Source: CAYREX01 sp964423505 | GTDB taxonomy: Bacteria; Fermentibacterota; Fermentibacteria; Fermentibacterales; JCC-6 | Direction of reading: 5' to 3' | NCBI GenBank assembly: GCA_964423505.1 | Contig: CAYREX010000012.1 | Span: 38,744 to 102,743 of the forward strand | DNA length: 64,000 nucleotides | Shown: positions 44,919 through 54,539 of the stretch, piece by piece | Layout of the letters: every line of letters starts with the position of its first letter | Numbering within the stretch: the stretch's first letter is position 1 | Position numbers and translations under genes: made by a program | Notes under the pieces: generated by a model | Seen by the model: only the letters and a program-made list of their open reading frames with translations | Told to the model about the DNA's origin: nothing | Database searches by the model: none

Positions 44919-44951
44919 GGGGCCGGGGACGGTACCACCGCCCCCGGCCCC
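44919..44951. terminator. Bidirectional hairpin terminator between ligA and serC
   Basis: A 14-bp stem with a single A-C mismatch (GGGGCCGGGGACGG against CCGCCCCCGGCCCC) has a five-base loop and lies between the two convergent stop codons (44901 and 44972). There is no long T-run on either side. Confidence 0.65.
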
Positions 44952-44971
44952 GTGCATCCGGACGGGCCGAC

Positions 44972-46060
44972 TCAGCCGTTGGCCCTGCGGAACCTCTCCA
45001 TGAACTCCACCAGCGCCTCGACGCCCTCGTAGGGCATGGCGTTGTAGATGGACGCCCTGCAACCGCCTACGGAGCGGTGCCCCTTCAGGCCGATGAGGCC
45101 GTTCTCCGCGCCCTTCGCCACGAGCTCCTTCTCCAGCTCCTCCGAGGGGAGCCTGAAGGTCACGTTCATCAGGGAGCGGTCGGTCGGGTCCTTCACGGTG
45201 CCCCTGTAGAAACCGGCGTGGTCGTCGATGTAGTCGTAGAGGAGGGCGGCCTTCTTCTCGTTCGCCCTCTCCACGGCCTCCAGGCCTCCCTGGTCCAGTA
45301 TCCACCTCATGACCTTCCCGACGACGTAGACCGGGAAGGAGGGAGGAGTGTTGAAGAGGGAGTCCTTGCCCAGGTGGGTCCGGTATGCCAGCATGGTCGG
45401 CACGTCCTCCCTGGCCCGGTCGACCCAGGAGCGCCTTATGACGACGGCCGTCACACCGGAGGGTCCGATGTTCTTCTGGGCGCCGGCGTAGACCAGACCG
45501 AACTTCGAGAAGTCCAGCTTCCGGGAGAGGAAGTCGCTGGACATGTCGGAGACCAGCGGGACGTCACCGGTGTCCGGGAACCGCTTTATCTGGGTGCCCA
45601 CCAGGGTGTTGTTGCTGGTGGTGTGGACGTAGGCAGCCCCCGGCGTGAGGTCCAGGTCCTTCGGGATGTAGGAGAAGTTCCTCTCCTCGCTGGAGCCGGC
45701 GATGTTTACGTTGCCGAAGTACCTGGCCTCCTTCACCGCCTTCTTCGACCATCCGCCCGTAACCACGTAGTCGGCGGTCATGCCCTCCTTCAGGAAGTTG
45801 AAGGGCACGGCGCAGAACTGCGTGCTGGCGCCTCCGCCGAGGAAGAGCACGGCGTACTCGTCACCGCTGAGGCCCATGACCTCCAGCATGTCCCGCTGGG
45901 CGGCCTTGAACATCGCGTCGAACTCCCCGGAGCGGTGGGATATCTCCATGACGGACATACCCAGGTCCCTGTAGTTCACGCAGCCGCCTGCGGCCTCCTT
46001 GAGCACGTCGATCGGCAGCGTGGCCGGTCCCGCGTAGAAGTTGAACACGCGCTCGGGCAT
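44972..46060 (-). CDS. serC: Phosphoserine aminotransferase
   Basis: ATG 46060 with GAGGCGAG upstream gives 361 aa, the family size; the frame is open further upstream but only as noncoding sequence. It starts RVFNFYAGPATLPIDVLKEA (SerC: N-F-x-A-G-P-A-x-L-P). LFLGGGASTQFCAVPFN, the PLP lysine block VYAGAQKNIGPSGVT, and the closing CRASIYNAMPYEGVEALVEFM are all diagnostic. It transfers an amino group from glutamate to 3-phosphohydroxypyruvate in serine synthesis and complements the glyA upstream in serine-glycine metabolism. Confidence 0.95.
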   Translation of the reverse strand: MPERVFNFYAGPATLPIDVLKEAAGGCVNYRDLGMSVMEISHRSGEFDAMFKAAQRDMLEVMGLSGDEYAVLFLGGGASTQFCAVPFNFLKEGMTADYVVTGGWSKKAVKEARYFGNVNIAGSSEERNFSYIPKDLDLTPGAAYVHTTSNNTLVGTQIKRFPDTGDVPLVSDMSSDFLSRKLDFSKFGLVYAGAQKNIGPSGVTAVVIRRSWVDRAREDVPTMLAYRTHLGKDSLFNTPPSFPVYVVGKVMRWILDQGGLEAVERANEKKAALLYDYIDDHAGFYRGTVKDPTDRSLMNVTFRLPSEELEKELVAKGAENGLIGLKGHRSVGGCRASIYNAMPYEGVEALVEFMERFRRANG

Positions 46061-46119
46061 CTCTCGCCTCCCTCTCCCTGTGCGCCCCCCCTCCGGGGGC
46101 CCGTTGTGCCATCGCCGGA

Positions 46120-46148
46120 AGCATACGACCGCCAGGGGAGGTCTGCAA
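46120..46148 (-). promoter_or_regulatory. Sigma-70 type promoter of serC
   Basis: On the minus strand TTGCAG (46148-46143), a 17-base spacer and TATGCT (46125-46120) lie about 60 bases before the serC ATG. The leader includes a short C5/G5 hairpin near 46086-46099. Confidence 0.5.
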
Positions 46149-46257
46149 GCCTCGCCGGCCTCCAGCGGCGCCATGGCGCCATCGACGGCGCGTGTCGACT
46201 TCCCGGGGGGAAGGGACCTACGGTTGCCGGGATGAAGCGGACTGCTCCGGCACTTCT

Positions 46258-46301
46258 GTTGCATTCCCGCAACGGGCCGCTCCGACCCCGGTGTTGCGTC
46301 A
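46258..46301 (-). repeat. Third REP-like copy, diverged, at the lptG stop codon
   Basis: Read on the minus strand, this 44-base stretch starts with the lptG stop TGA and aligns without gaps to the RAYT terminal repeats at 31 of 44 positions, including the core ACCGGGGTCGGAGC shape. Stem bases differ in a compensating way (TT/AA pairs replaced by CG/CG), so pairing of positions 4-9 with 29-34 is kept. GCCGGAGCAG follows shortly after, as at the RAYT left end. Confidence 0.7.
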
Positions 46302-47384
46302 GCGGGAGCGGAAGAGGAGGACGAGGCCTATGGCGAGGAAGATGATGTCGCCCATGCTGGCGGCCATCAGGGGGGGGAGGGCGCCCTTGTGGCCCAGGGT
46401 CTGGCCGAAGCGGACCAGTGAGAAGAAGAGGAAGGCGAGCAGGATGGCCAGGCCGGCGTGGGTGGCGCGGCCGCTCCTGGCGTTCCTGATGGCCAGGGGG
46501 GCGCCGACTATCACCATGATGAGGTTCGACAGGGGGAAGAAGAGCTTGAGCCAGAGCTCCACCAGGTCCTCCCGGGGATCACCTCCCGCCCTCCTGACCC
46601 TCTCTATGTGACCCAGCAGCTCCAGGAAGCTCATCTCCGCCGGCGTCTTCTGGCGGGAGCCGAACTCGGAGGGGGTCTCGGTTATCTCCGGGAGGGGCAT
46701 GGTGTCGGCCGCGGCGTAGGCCACTGCCCCGGAAGGGCCGAAGACCCTCTCCTCGACATCCATGGCCACCCAGGCGGAGTCGAGCCACTGGATGCGGGTT
46801 GCGTCCAGCCTCCTGGTGACCCGGGAGCTGTCGTCGAACCACTCGATGGTCACGTCCGTCATGGACTCGGTTGCGCCGTCGAAGAAGCCTACGTCCAGGA
46901 TCGCCCCTCCGGGTGAGCGCCTGGCGAAGGAGCTGCGGCGGGCGTAGTCCACCGGCTCCCTGCCGTCGATCTCCACGCGCTTCACCATGTTCTGCATGTG
47001 GTTGGCATTCGCTACCACGAAGTCGCCCAGGCCCAGCTCCAGAACGGAGGCCAGCCCTCCGACCACGATGAGGGGGAGGAATATCCTCGGAATGCTGATG
47101 CCTGCGGCGCGCATCGCTATGAGCTCGTTCCTCCTCGCCATGGATGAGACCAGGAAGAGGGAGCTCAGGAGCACCGCGATGGGCATGACGAGGACCACTA
47201 TGTAGGGGAGGCCGTAGAAGTAGTAGCGGAGGAACGTTCCGGGGGTGACGTCCCGGTCCACCCAGCGGCTGAAGTGGTCGAAGGCGTCAACGCTGACGAA
47301 GATGACCACGAACGAGGCGATGGCTATGAGTATCATCACCGAGAACCGAGCGGCCAGGTGTCTGTCCAGCCTGCCGCCTATCAC
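46299..47384 (-). CDS. lptG: LPS export permease LptG
   Basis: GTG 47384 (GTGA overlap with the lptF stop) gives 361 aa of the YjgP/YjgQ family. It has three N-terminal membrane segments (IGGRLDRHLAARFSVMILIAIASFVVIFVSVDAFDHF; YGLPYIVVLVMPIAVLLSSLF), MARRNELIAMRAAGISIPRI, a periplasmic beta-jellyroll (about 130-260), and C-terminal membrane helices. Together with LptF and the ATPase LptB (not in the window) it extracts lipopolysaccharide from the inner membrane and passes it to the Lpt bridge. Its stop codon forms the start of a REP-like element. Confidence 0.9.
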   Translation of the reverse strand: MIGGRLDRHLAARFSVMILIAIASFVVIFVSVDAFDHFSRWVDRDVTPGTFLRYYFYGLPYIVVLVMPIAVLLSSLFLVSSMARRNELIAMRAAGISIPRIFLPLIVVGGLASVLELGLGDFVVANANHMQNMVKRVEIDGREPVDYARRSSFARRSPGGAILDVGFFDGATESMTDVTIEWFDDSSRVTRRLDATRIQWLDSAWVAMDVEERVFGPSGAVAYAAADTMPLPEITETPSEFGSRQKTPAEMSFLELLGHIERVRRAGGDPREDLVELWLKLFFPLSNLIMVIVGAPLAIRNARSGRATHAGLAILLAFLFFSLVRFGQTLGHKGALPPLMAASMGDIIFLAIGLVLLFRSR

Positions 47385-48760
47385 GACGTCTGCTCCCGCC
47401 TGCGCCTTCCCAGCAGCCTGCCCAGCCTGGCAAGGAAGCCGGGAAGCCGTACCGGGTTGCCCTCGTGGAGGCTCCTGGCGGTCAGGGCGACACCCGCCCC
47501 GGTCAGGAGGATGTTCGGCAGCCACATGGCCAGGAACGAGGGCATCATGCGCCTGTCGGCGAGGTGCTCGCCTCCAATCAGGAAGAGGTAGTAGAGCAGT
47601 ATCACCAGCAGGCTGACCCCCAGGGCGATACCTATGCTGCCCTTGCGCGTGGACATTCCCAGGGGCACGCCGAGCAGAACGAAGACGATGCAGGCGAAGG
47701 GAATGGAGTACTTCTTGTGTATCTCCACGCCGTATCGGCTTATGGAGCGCTCGAGCGAGCCTATCCGGTCTGCGAGTATCCGCATGTCGGAGGACCTCTG
47801 GGCCAGGAAGCCGCTCATCATGTTGAAGCGCACCCTGGGGTCTTCGTCGCAGGGAGGGGGGAAGGAGTTGTCCCGGCCGTAGCTCAGGGTTTCGCCGGTC
47901 CCCACGGTGGCCAGGGGGCCGTCGCCGAGGGTCTCCAGGGAGTCGGCGAGGATGGCCGCCTGCCGGCGGAGGGAGTCGACCAGGGAGCGCATCTGCATGG
48001 CGGAGAGCTCCCGGTCGCCCCGGCTCTGCCGCTCCTGCCGGACCAGCTCCTCCGACCTGGTTATCTCCAGGGTGTAGGTCTCGAAGTCCAGCTTGTTGTA
48101 TCCGGCCTCACCCTCTCTCTGGTGCATCTGGCCGTCCCGCAGCACGAGTCGGAGCCTGTTGGCGGACTGCGGCTCCATCCTGCCCCTCAGGGCGGTAATG
48201 GTCCGTATGCCGCCTCCCTGGACCTGCTCGTGTATTATGACGTTCTCGAGCGTGCCGCTTATGTCGTCCTTGCCCTCCACCAGTATCCTGTACCCCTCGA
48301 TGTCCTCGACGAACATCCCGGGGACTATCTGCGCCGAGGGGCGCATGGTGCCTATGTCCAGGAGGAGGTTCTTGGCCATGTGGTTGGCGTCCGGGAGGAC
48401 GTAGTTGTTGAAGAGCACCATCACCACCGCCAGGAAGGCGGCAACGGCCATGAGCGGCTTCATCAGCGTGAAGATGCTTATGCCGGAGGCCTTCATCGCG
48501 GTCACCTCCAGGTCGGACTCCATCCGGCCCACCGCCATCAGCACCCCGGCCAGGACCCCCATGGGTATGACCACAGCCACCATGGAGGGGAGGAGCAGCA
48601 GGAAGACCTCCACCACCGTGCGCACCGGGACTCCCTTGCTGACTATCATGTCCAGCAGGTCGAGGAGCTTGTCCAGCAGCATCACGAACGTGAAGACCAC
48701 CGCCGAGAGGATGAACGGCGGCACGAACTCCTTTATCGCGTACGCTTGCAGCTTCCTCAT
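47381..48760 (-). CDS. lptF: LPS export permease LptF
   Basis: This 459-aa YjgP/YjgQ permease starts MRKLQAYAIKEFVPPFILSAVVFTFVMLLDKLLDLLDMIVSKGVPV. It includes GRMESDLEVTAMKASGISIF, a periplasmic region of about 200 residues (larger than in E. coli LptF, with a coiled segment around residues 245-290) and three C-terminal helices (IPFACIVFVLLGVPLGMST). It works with LptG in lipopolysaccharide export. A TATAAT lies nine bases before the ATG, so the leader is very short. The gene is divergent from sprA. Confidence 0.9.
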   Translation of the reverse strand: MRKLQAYAIKEFVPPFILSAVVFTFVMLLDKLLDLLDMIVSKGVPVRTVVEVFLLLLPSMVAVVIPMGVLAGVLMAVGRMESDLEVTAMKASGISIFTLMKPLMAVAAFLAVVMVLFNNYVLPDANHMAKNLLLDIGTMRPSAQIVPGMFVEDIEGYRILVEGKDDISGTLENVIIHEQVQGGGIRTITALRGRMEPQSANRLRLVLRDGQMHQREGEAGYNKLDFETYTLEITRSEELVRQERQSRGDRELSAMQMRSLVDSLRRQAAILADSLETLGDGPLATVGTGETLSYGRDNSFPPPCDEDPRVRFNMMSGFLAQRSSDMRILADRIGSLERSISRYGVEIHKKYSIPFACIVFVLLGVPLGMSTRKGSIGIALGVSLLVILLYYLFLIGGEHLADRRMMPSFLAMWLPNILLTGAGVALTARSLHEGNPVRLPGFLARLGRLLGRRRREQTS

Positions 48761-48769
48761 GACCGTCCC

Positions 48770-48775
48770 ATTATA
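48770..48775 (-). promoter_or_regulatory. -10 element of lptF
   Basis: The minus strand reads TATAAT followed by nine bases and the lptF ATG, which predicts a leader of only a few bases. No convincing -35 is found 16-18 bases upstream. Confidence 0.4.
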
Positions 48776-48878
48776 GGCATCCTGAATGGTCCTCCGCTCC
48801 GCCTATCATAGCCCGGGGGGCCTCCGTCGCGCACGCGGCCGTGGAACCGCCTGGAAGGACGGGGACTACATTCCGAAG

Positions 48879-51800
48879 ATGAGAAGGTCCCACGCGAAGC
48901 TCCTGGGGCTGGTACTGCTGCTGGCGCCGCTCTCCCCGGTCTACTCGGACGTCGGGGTGAGGGCACCGATGCTGGTGGACCCGGACCCCTGGGGAGTGAT
49001 GAGCAGTCCGCCGACGGTCCTCTACCAGGCCCCGTCCTCCCCGAGGCTTATCCCCTCGATGCGCCGGGGGTTCCTGGCGTGGCGGTACTTCTACGCCGAC
49101 TACCCGGTCTCGCTGCAGTCCGCAGGGCCTCTGGACGCCCTCACCTCGAGGGTGATGGACCTCTCCCTGACCGACCGATGGCTGGCGGTCAACAGGGCAA
49201 ACGCCCTCCGAGAGACCGGGGAGAGGGGCTCCCTCGTACCCACCATCTACCTGCCGCTGGACATGCCGCCCATCCTGGCCGGGGCCATAGGGGAGGGGGG
49301 GCAGATAGACATAAGCGGCTACCAGAAGATATCCCTCTCCGGGGTGACCCACTACAGGCCGAACCAGGTGGAGCAGGAGGGGCAGAGCCAGTCGCTCTTC
49401 CCGGACCTGAAGATGGAGCAGGAGCTGCGGGTGCAGCTGGAGGGCACCATAGGCGAGAAGATACACGTGGACGTGGACCACGACAGCGAGAGGAGCCTCG
49501 GCCCCCAGAGCAGCGTCAGCCTCCGCTACGAGGGCTACGAGGACGAGATAATCCAGAGCATAGAGATGGGCGATGTCAGCCTCTCCATAACCGGGCCGGA
49601 GTTCGTCTCCTACAGCATCCCCAGCCAGGGGCTCTTCGGCGCCAAGGTGCTGGCCCAGGTGGGGCCGGTCGAGCTGACCACCATAGCCAGCCGGGAGACC
49701 GGCTCCAGCGAGACCTCCGAGTTCGTCGGGCAGGCGACGATGGTGGAGGACACCCTCCTGGACATCTACCCGGCCGACAACTACTTCTTCCTCACCTTCC
49801 CCGATTCCGTCGAGCAGCCGGAGATAGTGGACATAAGGGTCTTCCAGGACGACGGGGACGGCACCAACAACGAGGAGACCGGCGCTGTCTTCGCCGAGTA
49901 CTTCGTGCCCACGTCGCCGTCGGACACCACCTACGGCAGCGGTTGGTGGGACGAGTTGCTGCCCGGGCAGGAGCTGGACTTCGTCCTCGTGGACTCCACG
50001 ATCATCCGCTTCAACGGCCCCATCAACGACAACTACACCCTGGCGGTCTGGATGGTCACCGCCCAGGGCGACACCCTGGGCAGCGTCGGCGACGACTGGA
50101 GCCTCAAGCTCATCAAGGAGAGCAACCCGCTGCCCTCCTATCCCACCTGGGACTACGAGCTCCGGAACCGCTACTTCCTGGGGGCCAACAACATCGTCCA
50201 GGAGAGCTTCATCTGCAACATCTACCTCTCCCGCCCCGGGGAGGAGCCGGTGCAGACCCAGGGAGGCGTGCCGTTCATCGAGCTCATGGGGCTGGACACG
50301 AACGGCGACGGCAGCCTGACCGACGAGGAGGGTGCCGTCGACTGGGACAACGGCTTCCTGGTCTTCCCGGATGTCCGGCCCTTCGACAGCGACGTGCTGG
50401 AGGAGCGGAACCCGGCCATCTACGACGAGCGGGACCCGCTGCCGACCCAGAGCCTCTACTTCATCGAGACCAGCTACAGGGCGGCATCCACCACCTACTC
50501 GCTGGGGCAGCTGGGCATAATCCCCGGGAGCGAGACGGTGACCCTGACAGTAGCAGGGGTGACCAGGACGCTTGTCCGCGACCAGGACTACACCATCATC
50601 TACGAGGTCGGTGTGCTCACCCTGATGGGGGAGGCGGCGGAGGACGCCCAGGACCCGAACAGCTCCCTCCGGGTGACCTTCGAGTACATGCCCCTCTTCG
50701 CTTCGCAGACCAAGACGCTGGTCGGCACCAGGGCGGTGTACGGCATAGGCGCCGACTCCTGGGTCGGGGCCACCGCGATGTTCGAGAACGCCAGCACCCC
50801 GGGGGAGAGACCCCGGGTGGGGGAGGAGTCCACAAGGACCCTGGTTACCGACGTGGACATGCACCTGGAGGCCAAACCGGAGTTCCTGACGGACCTGGCC
50901 AACCTGGTCCCGGGCATCAACACGGAGGCCCGGAGCAGGGCCGTGCTCTCCGGTGAGGTGGCCATGAGCTTCCCCAACCCGAACGTCGACGGCGAAGCCT
51001 ACATCGACGACATGGAGGGGACCGAGTCCTCGCTGCCCATGGGCCAGTCCAGGCCGGCCTGGCACAGGCCGAGCATTCCCCACCTGGCCTCACCGTACCT
51101 GTTCCCGCCGGGGGAGCTCCGCTGGTACAACACCTACAGGCGGTGGAGGCTGGGGGACATCGTCCCCGGCGTTAGCGGCGACCGGGCGGAGGACTGGGAG
51201 AACAGCGTCCTCGAGCTCTACTTCGAGCCGGAGGAGGGGAACCCGGCCTCCTGGGGCGGCATCATGCGCTGCATCGACAAGTACGGACTCGACCTCTCGA
51301 AGAAGACGCACCTGAGGCTCTACGTCAGGGCAACCGGAAGCGCTCTGGACGGCAACCTCTGGCTGGACCTCGGCGAGCGGATAGACGAGGACTCCTACTG
51401 GCTGGAGCGGGTGGCCGGCGAGCTGGTGCTCAGGTCGAACGGCACCCTTGACACCGAGGACGTCAACCGGGACGGCATCCTGGCCAATGACGAGGACACC
51501 GGCCTGGACAACCTCTTCGACGACCGGGAGGACCCGGGCTCCTCGGAGCCTGACCCGAACATGGACAACTACGAGTACTCCAACTCCCTGCCGCCCTCGG
51601 AGAGGTACCTGAAGGTGAACGGGACCCAGGGCAACAACGCCCTGGACACGGAGGACCTGAACTCCAACGGCTCCCTGGACAGGTCCAACTCCTTCTTCAG
51701 GATAAGGATACCGCTGGACGACCCGGAGTACGTGGTCTCCGGGCCCAACGCCGACGGATGGATGCTGGTGGAGGTGCCCCTGACCGACACCTCCCTGGTC

Positions 51801-54488
51801 AGCGTCCCCGGGTTCGTGACCGGCACCCCCACTTGGGAGAAGGTCTCCTACGCGAGGCTCTGGGTGGACGGGATGACCACGGCGGACACAATCCAGGTCT
51901 ACGACTTCGCCGTGGTGGGCAACAGGTGGGAGAGCAGGGGGGTGGAGCTTTCGGACAGCGTCGGCGTCCCGGTCACGGAGACCGAGCAGTTCAACGTCTC
52001 CACGGTGAACAACAGGGAGAACCCGGCCTACGCCTCCGACCCTCCCCCCGGAGTGGATCCCGGGGAGGACGAGTACGGCGAGCCGAGGCTGGAGCAGGCG
52101 CTCTCCCTGCAGGCGGTGGACATGGCCGCGGGGCACAGGGGCAGGGCGGTACAGAGCTTCTACCGGGAGGAGGACTACACCGCCTACAGCGAGATGCGCT
52201 TCCTGGTGCACGGCGACGGCTCCGGCTCCGGTGCGGAGCTCTTCTACAGGCTGGGCCGGGACAGCCTGAACTACTACCAGGTGTCCGTCCCGCTCAGCCG
52301 GGGCTGGCAGGTGGTCTCGGTGGACCTCTCCGACCTGGTGGACCTGAAGAGAGAGATGCAGGAAGCAGGCCTCGACCGGATCGAGAGCGGCGACCTGGCG
52401 GTCAGGGGCTCGCCCAACCTGGCGGCGGTCATGCAGCTGACGCTGGGCGTGGTGAACCGTTCGTCCTCCCGGCTCTCCACTACCGTGTGGGTGAACGACA
52501 TCACCCTGCACGAGCCGTACAGCCAGACCGGAGTGGCCCACAGGGTCACAGCCGGCGTGGACCTGGCCGACCTTCTCTACCTGGACGGCGACTACAGGCA
52601 GGTGGACGCCGACTTCCACGGCCTGGGAAGCAGGCAGGGACAGGGACGCACCTCCACCACCTACAGCGGCTCATCGACCCTGAATCTGGACAGGTTCACG
52701 CCACCCCTCTGGTCCCTGTCGGCGCCGGCGACGTTCTCATGGAGCCGGACCGTATCGAGGCCCCGCTTCCAGACAGGCTCCGACTACCGCCTGGACGAGG
52801 AGGCATCCTGGGAGCAGAGGTCCGACGCCACGACCTGGGCCACCGGCTTCCAGCTGCGGAAGAACGGCAGGTCGGACAACCTGCTGGTCAGGTACCTTGT
52901 GGACCCCTTCCAGATGACCCACACCTATCAGAGGAGCCTGGGGAGGACGTACACCTCCACCGACACCACCCACTCCGCCAGCGGCCAGCTCTCCTACGAC
53001 CTGAGCCTGGGGACGATGAAGCTGCTCTCGCTGCCGGTCATCGACTACCTCCGGCTCAGGCCGACCGGGATATCCTGGTCGGTGCGGAGGAACAACGGAT
53101 TGGACACCAGGTGGAGCTCCGCCGGCGATGACACGGTGCAGACCAGGGCCACCACCACCAGGACCCTCTCCTCCACCGGCAGCGTCTCGGTAAACCCCTG
53201 GCAGGGTCTGACCGGCTCGGCGTCGCTGGGCGTCACCCGGGACCTGCTCTACCCGAGGGATGCCCTGGACGGGCTGAACGTGGGCAGGGAGATAGGCCGG
53301 AACCAGAGCGTCACCGTCTCGCAGGAGATAGACCTCTTCCAGTACCTGAGGCCACGCTTCTCCTACGACGCCCGGTACGCCCACTCGAGGCTGGCGCCCC
53401 ACACCGGCTCCGGGGCGGACTCCCTCGGAAGACCCAGGTTCTCTGTGACGAGCACCAGGCGGGTAAGCGTGAACGTCGGCCTTACCCACGCCCTCCGCAG
53501 CCTCGCAAGGCTCCGTGACGAGAGGCTGGACGAGGAGCGGGAGCCGGGCAGCCCCGGCTGGATACTCATGAAGCTGGAGCGGTGGGCCAACCTCATAAAC
53601 GATCCGACGGTAACCTTCTACACCACCGAGGCCAGCGAGTACAGGGACATGGGCTACCTGCCGGGTCTGGCCTACAGGCTGGGCCTGGAGCCGGTTCTGG
53701 ACGACGAGACCGCCTGGGACAGGACCAGGGGGCGCAACCTGAGCGTCTCCGGCGGCATCCGGCCGGTGACCGGCATGTCCGTCAGGACCGAGTACTCCTT
53801 CTCCGAGACCCGCTCGCTGTACACCGGGTTCTGGAACCGCCAGAGGTCGGAGACGTGGCCGAAGGTGACCTTCTCGTGGTCCGGCCTGGACAGGCTGCCC
53901 GGGCTGGACGAGCTCCTTGCCACCGGTGTGGTCAGCACCGGGTACAGCCTGGAGACCAACGAGACCGGCAGGTTCGAGGAGGAGGAGTTCACCCCCACCA
54001 GCGAGACCAGCTCCGCCAGGTGGTCCCCGCTGCTGAACGTCAGCGTGACCCTGGAGAACGACGTACAGCTCAGCTTCAGCGACAACCTCACCCTGAGCAC
54101 CAGCAAGAACTTCACCGGCACGCAGGCGGAGACCAGGAGCCGGAGCTCCAGCGCCCAGTTCAAGGTGCAGTACGCCTTCAGCGCCCCCGGCGGCATCGCC
54201 ATCCCGCTGCCCCTGCTGAACAGGCTCCGCATCAGCTTCCAGAGCGACCTGACCACCAGCCTCACGGTCTCCAGGAACCGAACCTTCAGCGAGCTGGTCG
54301 GCTCCGGGCTCGGCTCACAGCTTCAGACGGACAGGGAGGAGTGGCGCATAGAGCCGGCCCTCAACTACGACTTCGGCACGGTGGTCGCCGGGCTTACCGG
54401 CATCTTCGGTTGGAAGACGGACAGGGTGAACTCCCAGTACGACCAGAGGGACACCGGCCTGAACATCTGGGTGACCATAAACTTCTGA
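48879..54488 (+). CDS. sprA: SprA-like giant outer-membrane protein
   Basis: ATG 48879 gives about 1869 aa with a signal peptide (RRSHAKLLGLVLLLAPLSPVYS). SprA features: an early LMVQLE/IGEKIHVDVDHDSERS-type translocon segment (QLEGTIGEKIHVDVDHDSE), YEGYEDEIIQSIEMGDVSL, PSQGLFGAKV, and FPNPNVDGEAYIDDMEGTES, the most characteristic block. The last 700 residues are strand-rich barrel sequence. In Bacteroidota SprA is the 36-strand outer-membrane channel of the type IX secretion system and is about 2400 aa; this one is shorter. No other type IX genes are in view. An upstream in-frame ATG (48786) lacks a signal peptide. It is divergent from lptF-lptG. Confidence 0.85.
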   Translation: MRRSHAKLLGLVLLLAPLSPVYSDVGVRAPMLVDPDPWGVMSSPPTVLYQAPSSPRLIPSMRRGFLAWRYFYADYPVSLQSAGPLDALTSRVMDLSLTDRWLAVNRANALRETGERGSLVPTIYLPLDMPPILAGAIGEGGQIDISGYQKISLSGVTHYRPNQVEQEGQSQSLFPDLKMEQELRVQLEGTIGEKIHVDVDHDSERSLGPQSSVSLRYEGYEDEIIQSIEMGDVSLSITGPEFVSYSIPSQGLFGAKVLAQVGPVELTTIASRETGSSETSEFVGQATMVEDTLLDIYPADNYFFLTFPDSVEQPEIVDIRVFQDDGDGTNNEETGAVFAEYFVPTSPSDTTYGSGWWDELLPGQELDFVLVDSTIIRFNGPINDNYTLAVWMVTAQGDTLGSVGDDWSLKLIKESNPLPSYPTWDYELRNRYFLGANNIVQESFICNIYLSRPGEEPVQTQGGVPFIELMGLDTNGDGSLTDEEGAVDWDNGFLVFPDVRPFDSDVLEERNPAIYDERDPLPTQSLYFIETSYRAASTTYSLGQLGIIPGSETVTLTVAGVTRTLVRDQDYTIIYEVGVLTLMGEAAEDAQDPNSSLRVTFEYMPLFASQTKTLVGTRAVYGIGADSWVGATAMFENASTPGERPRVGEESTRTLVTDVDMHLEAKPEFLTDLANLVPGINTEARSRAVLSGEVAMSFPNPNVDGEAYIDDMEGTESSLPMGQSRPAWHRPSIPHLASPYLFPPGELRWYNTYRRWRLGDIVPGVSGDRAEDWENSVLELYFEPEEGNPASWGGIMRCIDKYGLDLSKKTHLRLYVRATGSALDGNLWLDLGERIDEDSYWLERVAGELVLRSNGTLDTEDVNRDGILANDEDTGLDNLFDDREDPGSSEPDPNMDNYEYSNSLPPSERYLKVNGTQGNNALDTEDLNSNGSLDRSNSFFRIRIPLDDPEYVVSGPNADGWMLVEVPLTDTSLVSVPGFVTGTPTWEKVSYARLWVDGMTTADTIQVYDFAVVGNRWESRGVELSDSVGVPVTETEQFNVSTVNNRENPAYASDPPPGVDPGEDEYGEPRLEQALSLQAVDMAAGHRGRAVQSFYREEDYTAYSEMRFLVHGDGSGSGAELFYRLGRDSLNYYQVSVPLSRGWQVVSVDLSDLVDLKREMQEAGLDRIESGDLAVRGSPNLAAVMQLTLGVVNRSSSRLSTTVWVNDITLHEPYSQTGVAHRVTAGVDLADLLYLDGDYRQVDADFHGLGSRQGQGRTSTTYSGSSTLNLDRFTPPLWSLSAPATFSWSRTVSRPRFQTGSDYRLDEEASWEQRSDATTWATGFQLRKNGRSDNLLVRYLVDPFQMTHTYQRSLGRTYTSTDTTHSASGQLSYDLSLGTMKLLSLPVIDYLRLRPTGISWSVRRNNGLDTRWSSAGDDTVQTRATTTRTLSSTGSVSVNPWQGLTGSASLGVTRDLLYPRDALDGLNVGREIGRNQSVTVSQEIDLFQYLRPRFSYDARYAHSRLAPHTGSGADSLGRPRFSVTSTRRVSVNVGLTHALRSLARLRDERLDEEREPGSPGWILMKLERWANLINDPTVTFYTTEASEYRDMGYLPGLAYRLGLEPVLDDETAWDRTRGRNLSVSGGIRPVTGMSVRTEYSFSETRSLYTGFWNRQRSETWPKVTFSWSGLDRLPGLDELLATGVVSTGYSLETNETGRFEEEEFTPTSETSSARWSPLLNVSVTLENDVQLSFSDNLTLSTSKNFTGTQAETRSRSSSAQFKVQYAFSAPGGIAIPLPLLNRLRISFQSDLTTSLTVSRNRTFSELVGSGLGSQLQTDREEWRIEPALNYDFGTVVAGLTGIFGWKTDRVNSQYDQRDTGLNIWVTINF

Positions 54489-54506
54489 CCCGGCGGCCCC
54501 GCCGGG
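54489..54506 (+). terminator. Hairpin after sprA
   Basis: CCCGGCGG (54489-54496) pairs with CCGCCGGG (54499-54506) immediately after the sprA stop. The loop is tight (two bases, or four if the closing pair opens) and there is no T-run. Confidence 0.5.
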
Positions 54507-54510
54507 GCTC

Positions 54511-54539
54511 TGGTCAAGCAATCCTGCTGTGCTTATGCT
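54511..54539 (+). promoter_or_regulatory. Possible sigma-70 promoter of the pilus operon
   Basis: TGGTCA (54511-54516), 17 bases and TATGCT (54534-54539) match the hexamers and spacing seen before the antiporter and serC. The transcript would have a leader of about 110 bases before pilB. Confidence 0.4.

Noticed and set aside
46061..46257. Small gene between serC and the REP-like copy
   Set aside because: Open frames here have no start signals or recognisable protein; a promoter and leader for serC account for much of it.
48804..48809. TATCAT as -10 of sprA
   Set aside because: No acceptable -35 at 16-18 bases; not strong enough to list as a feature.
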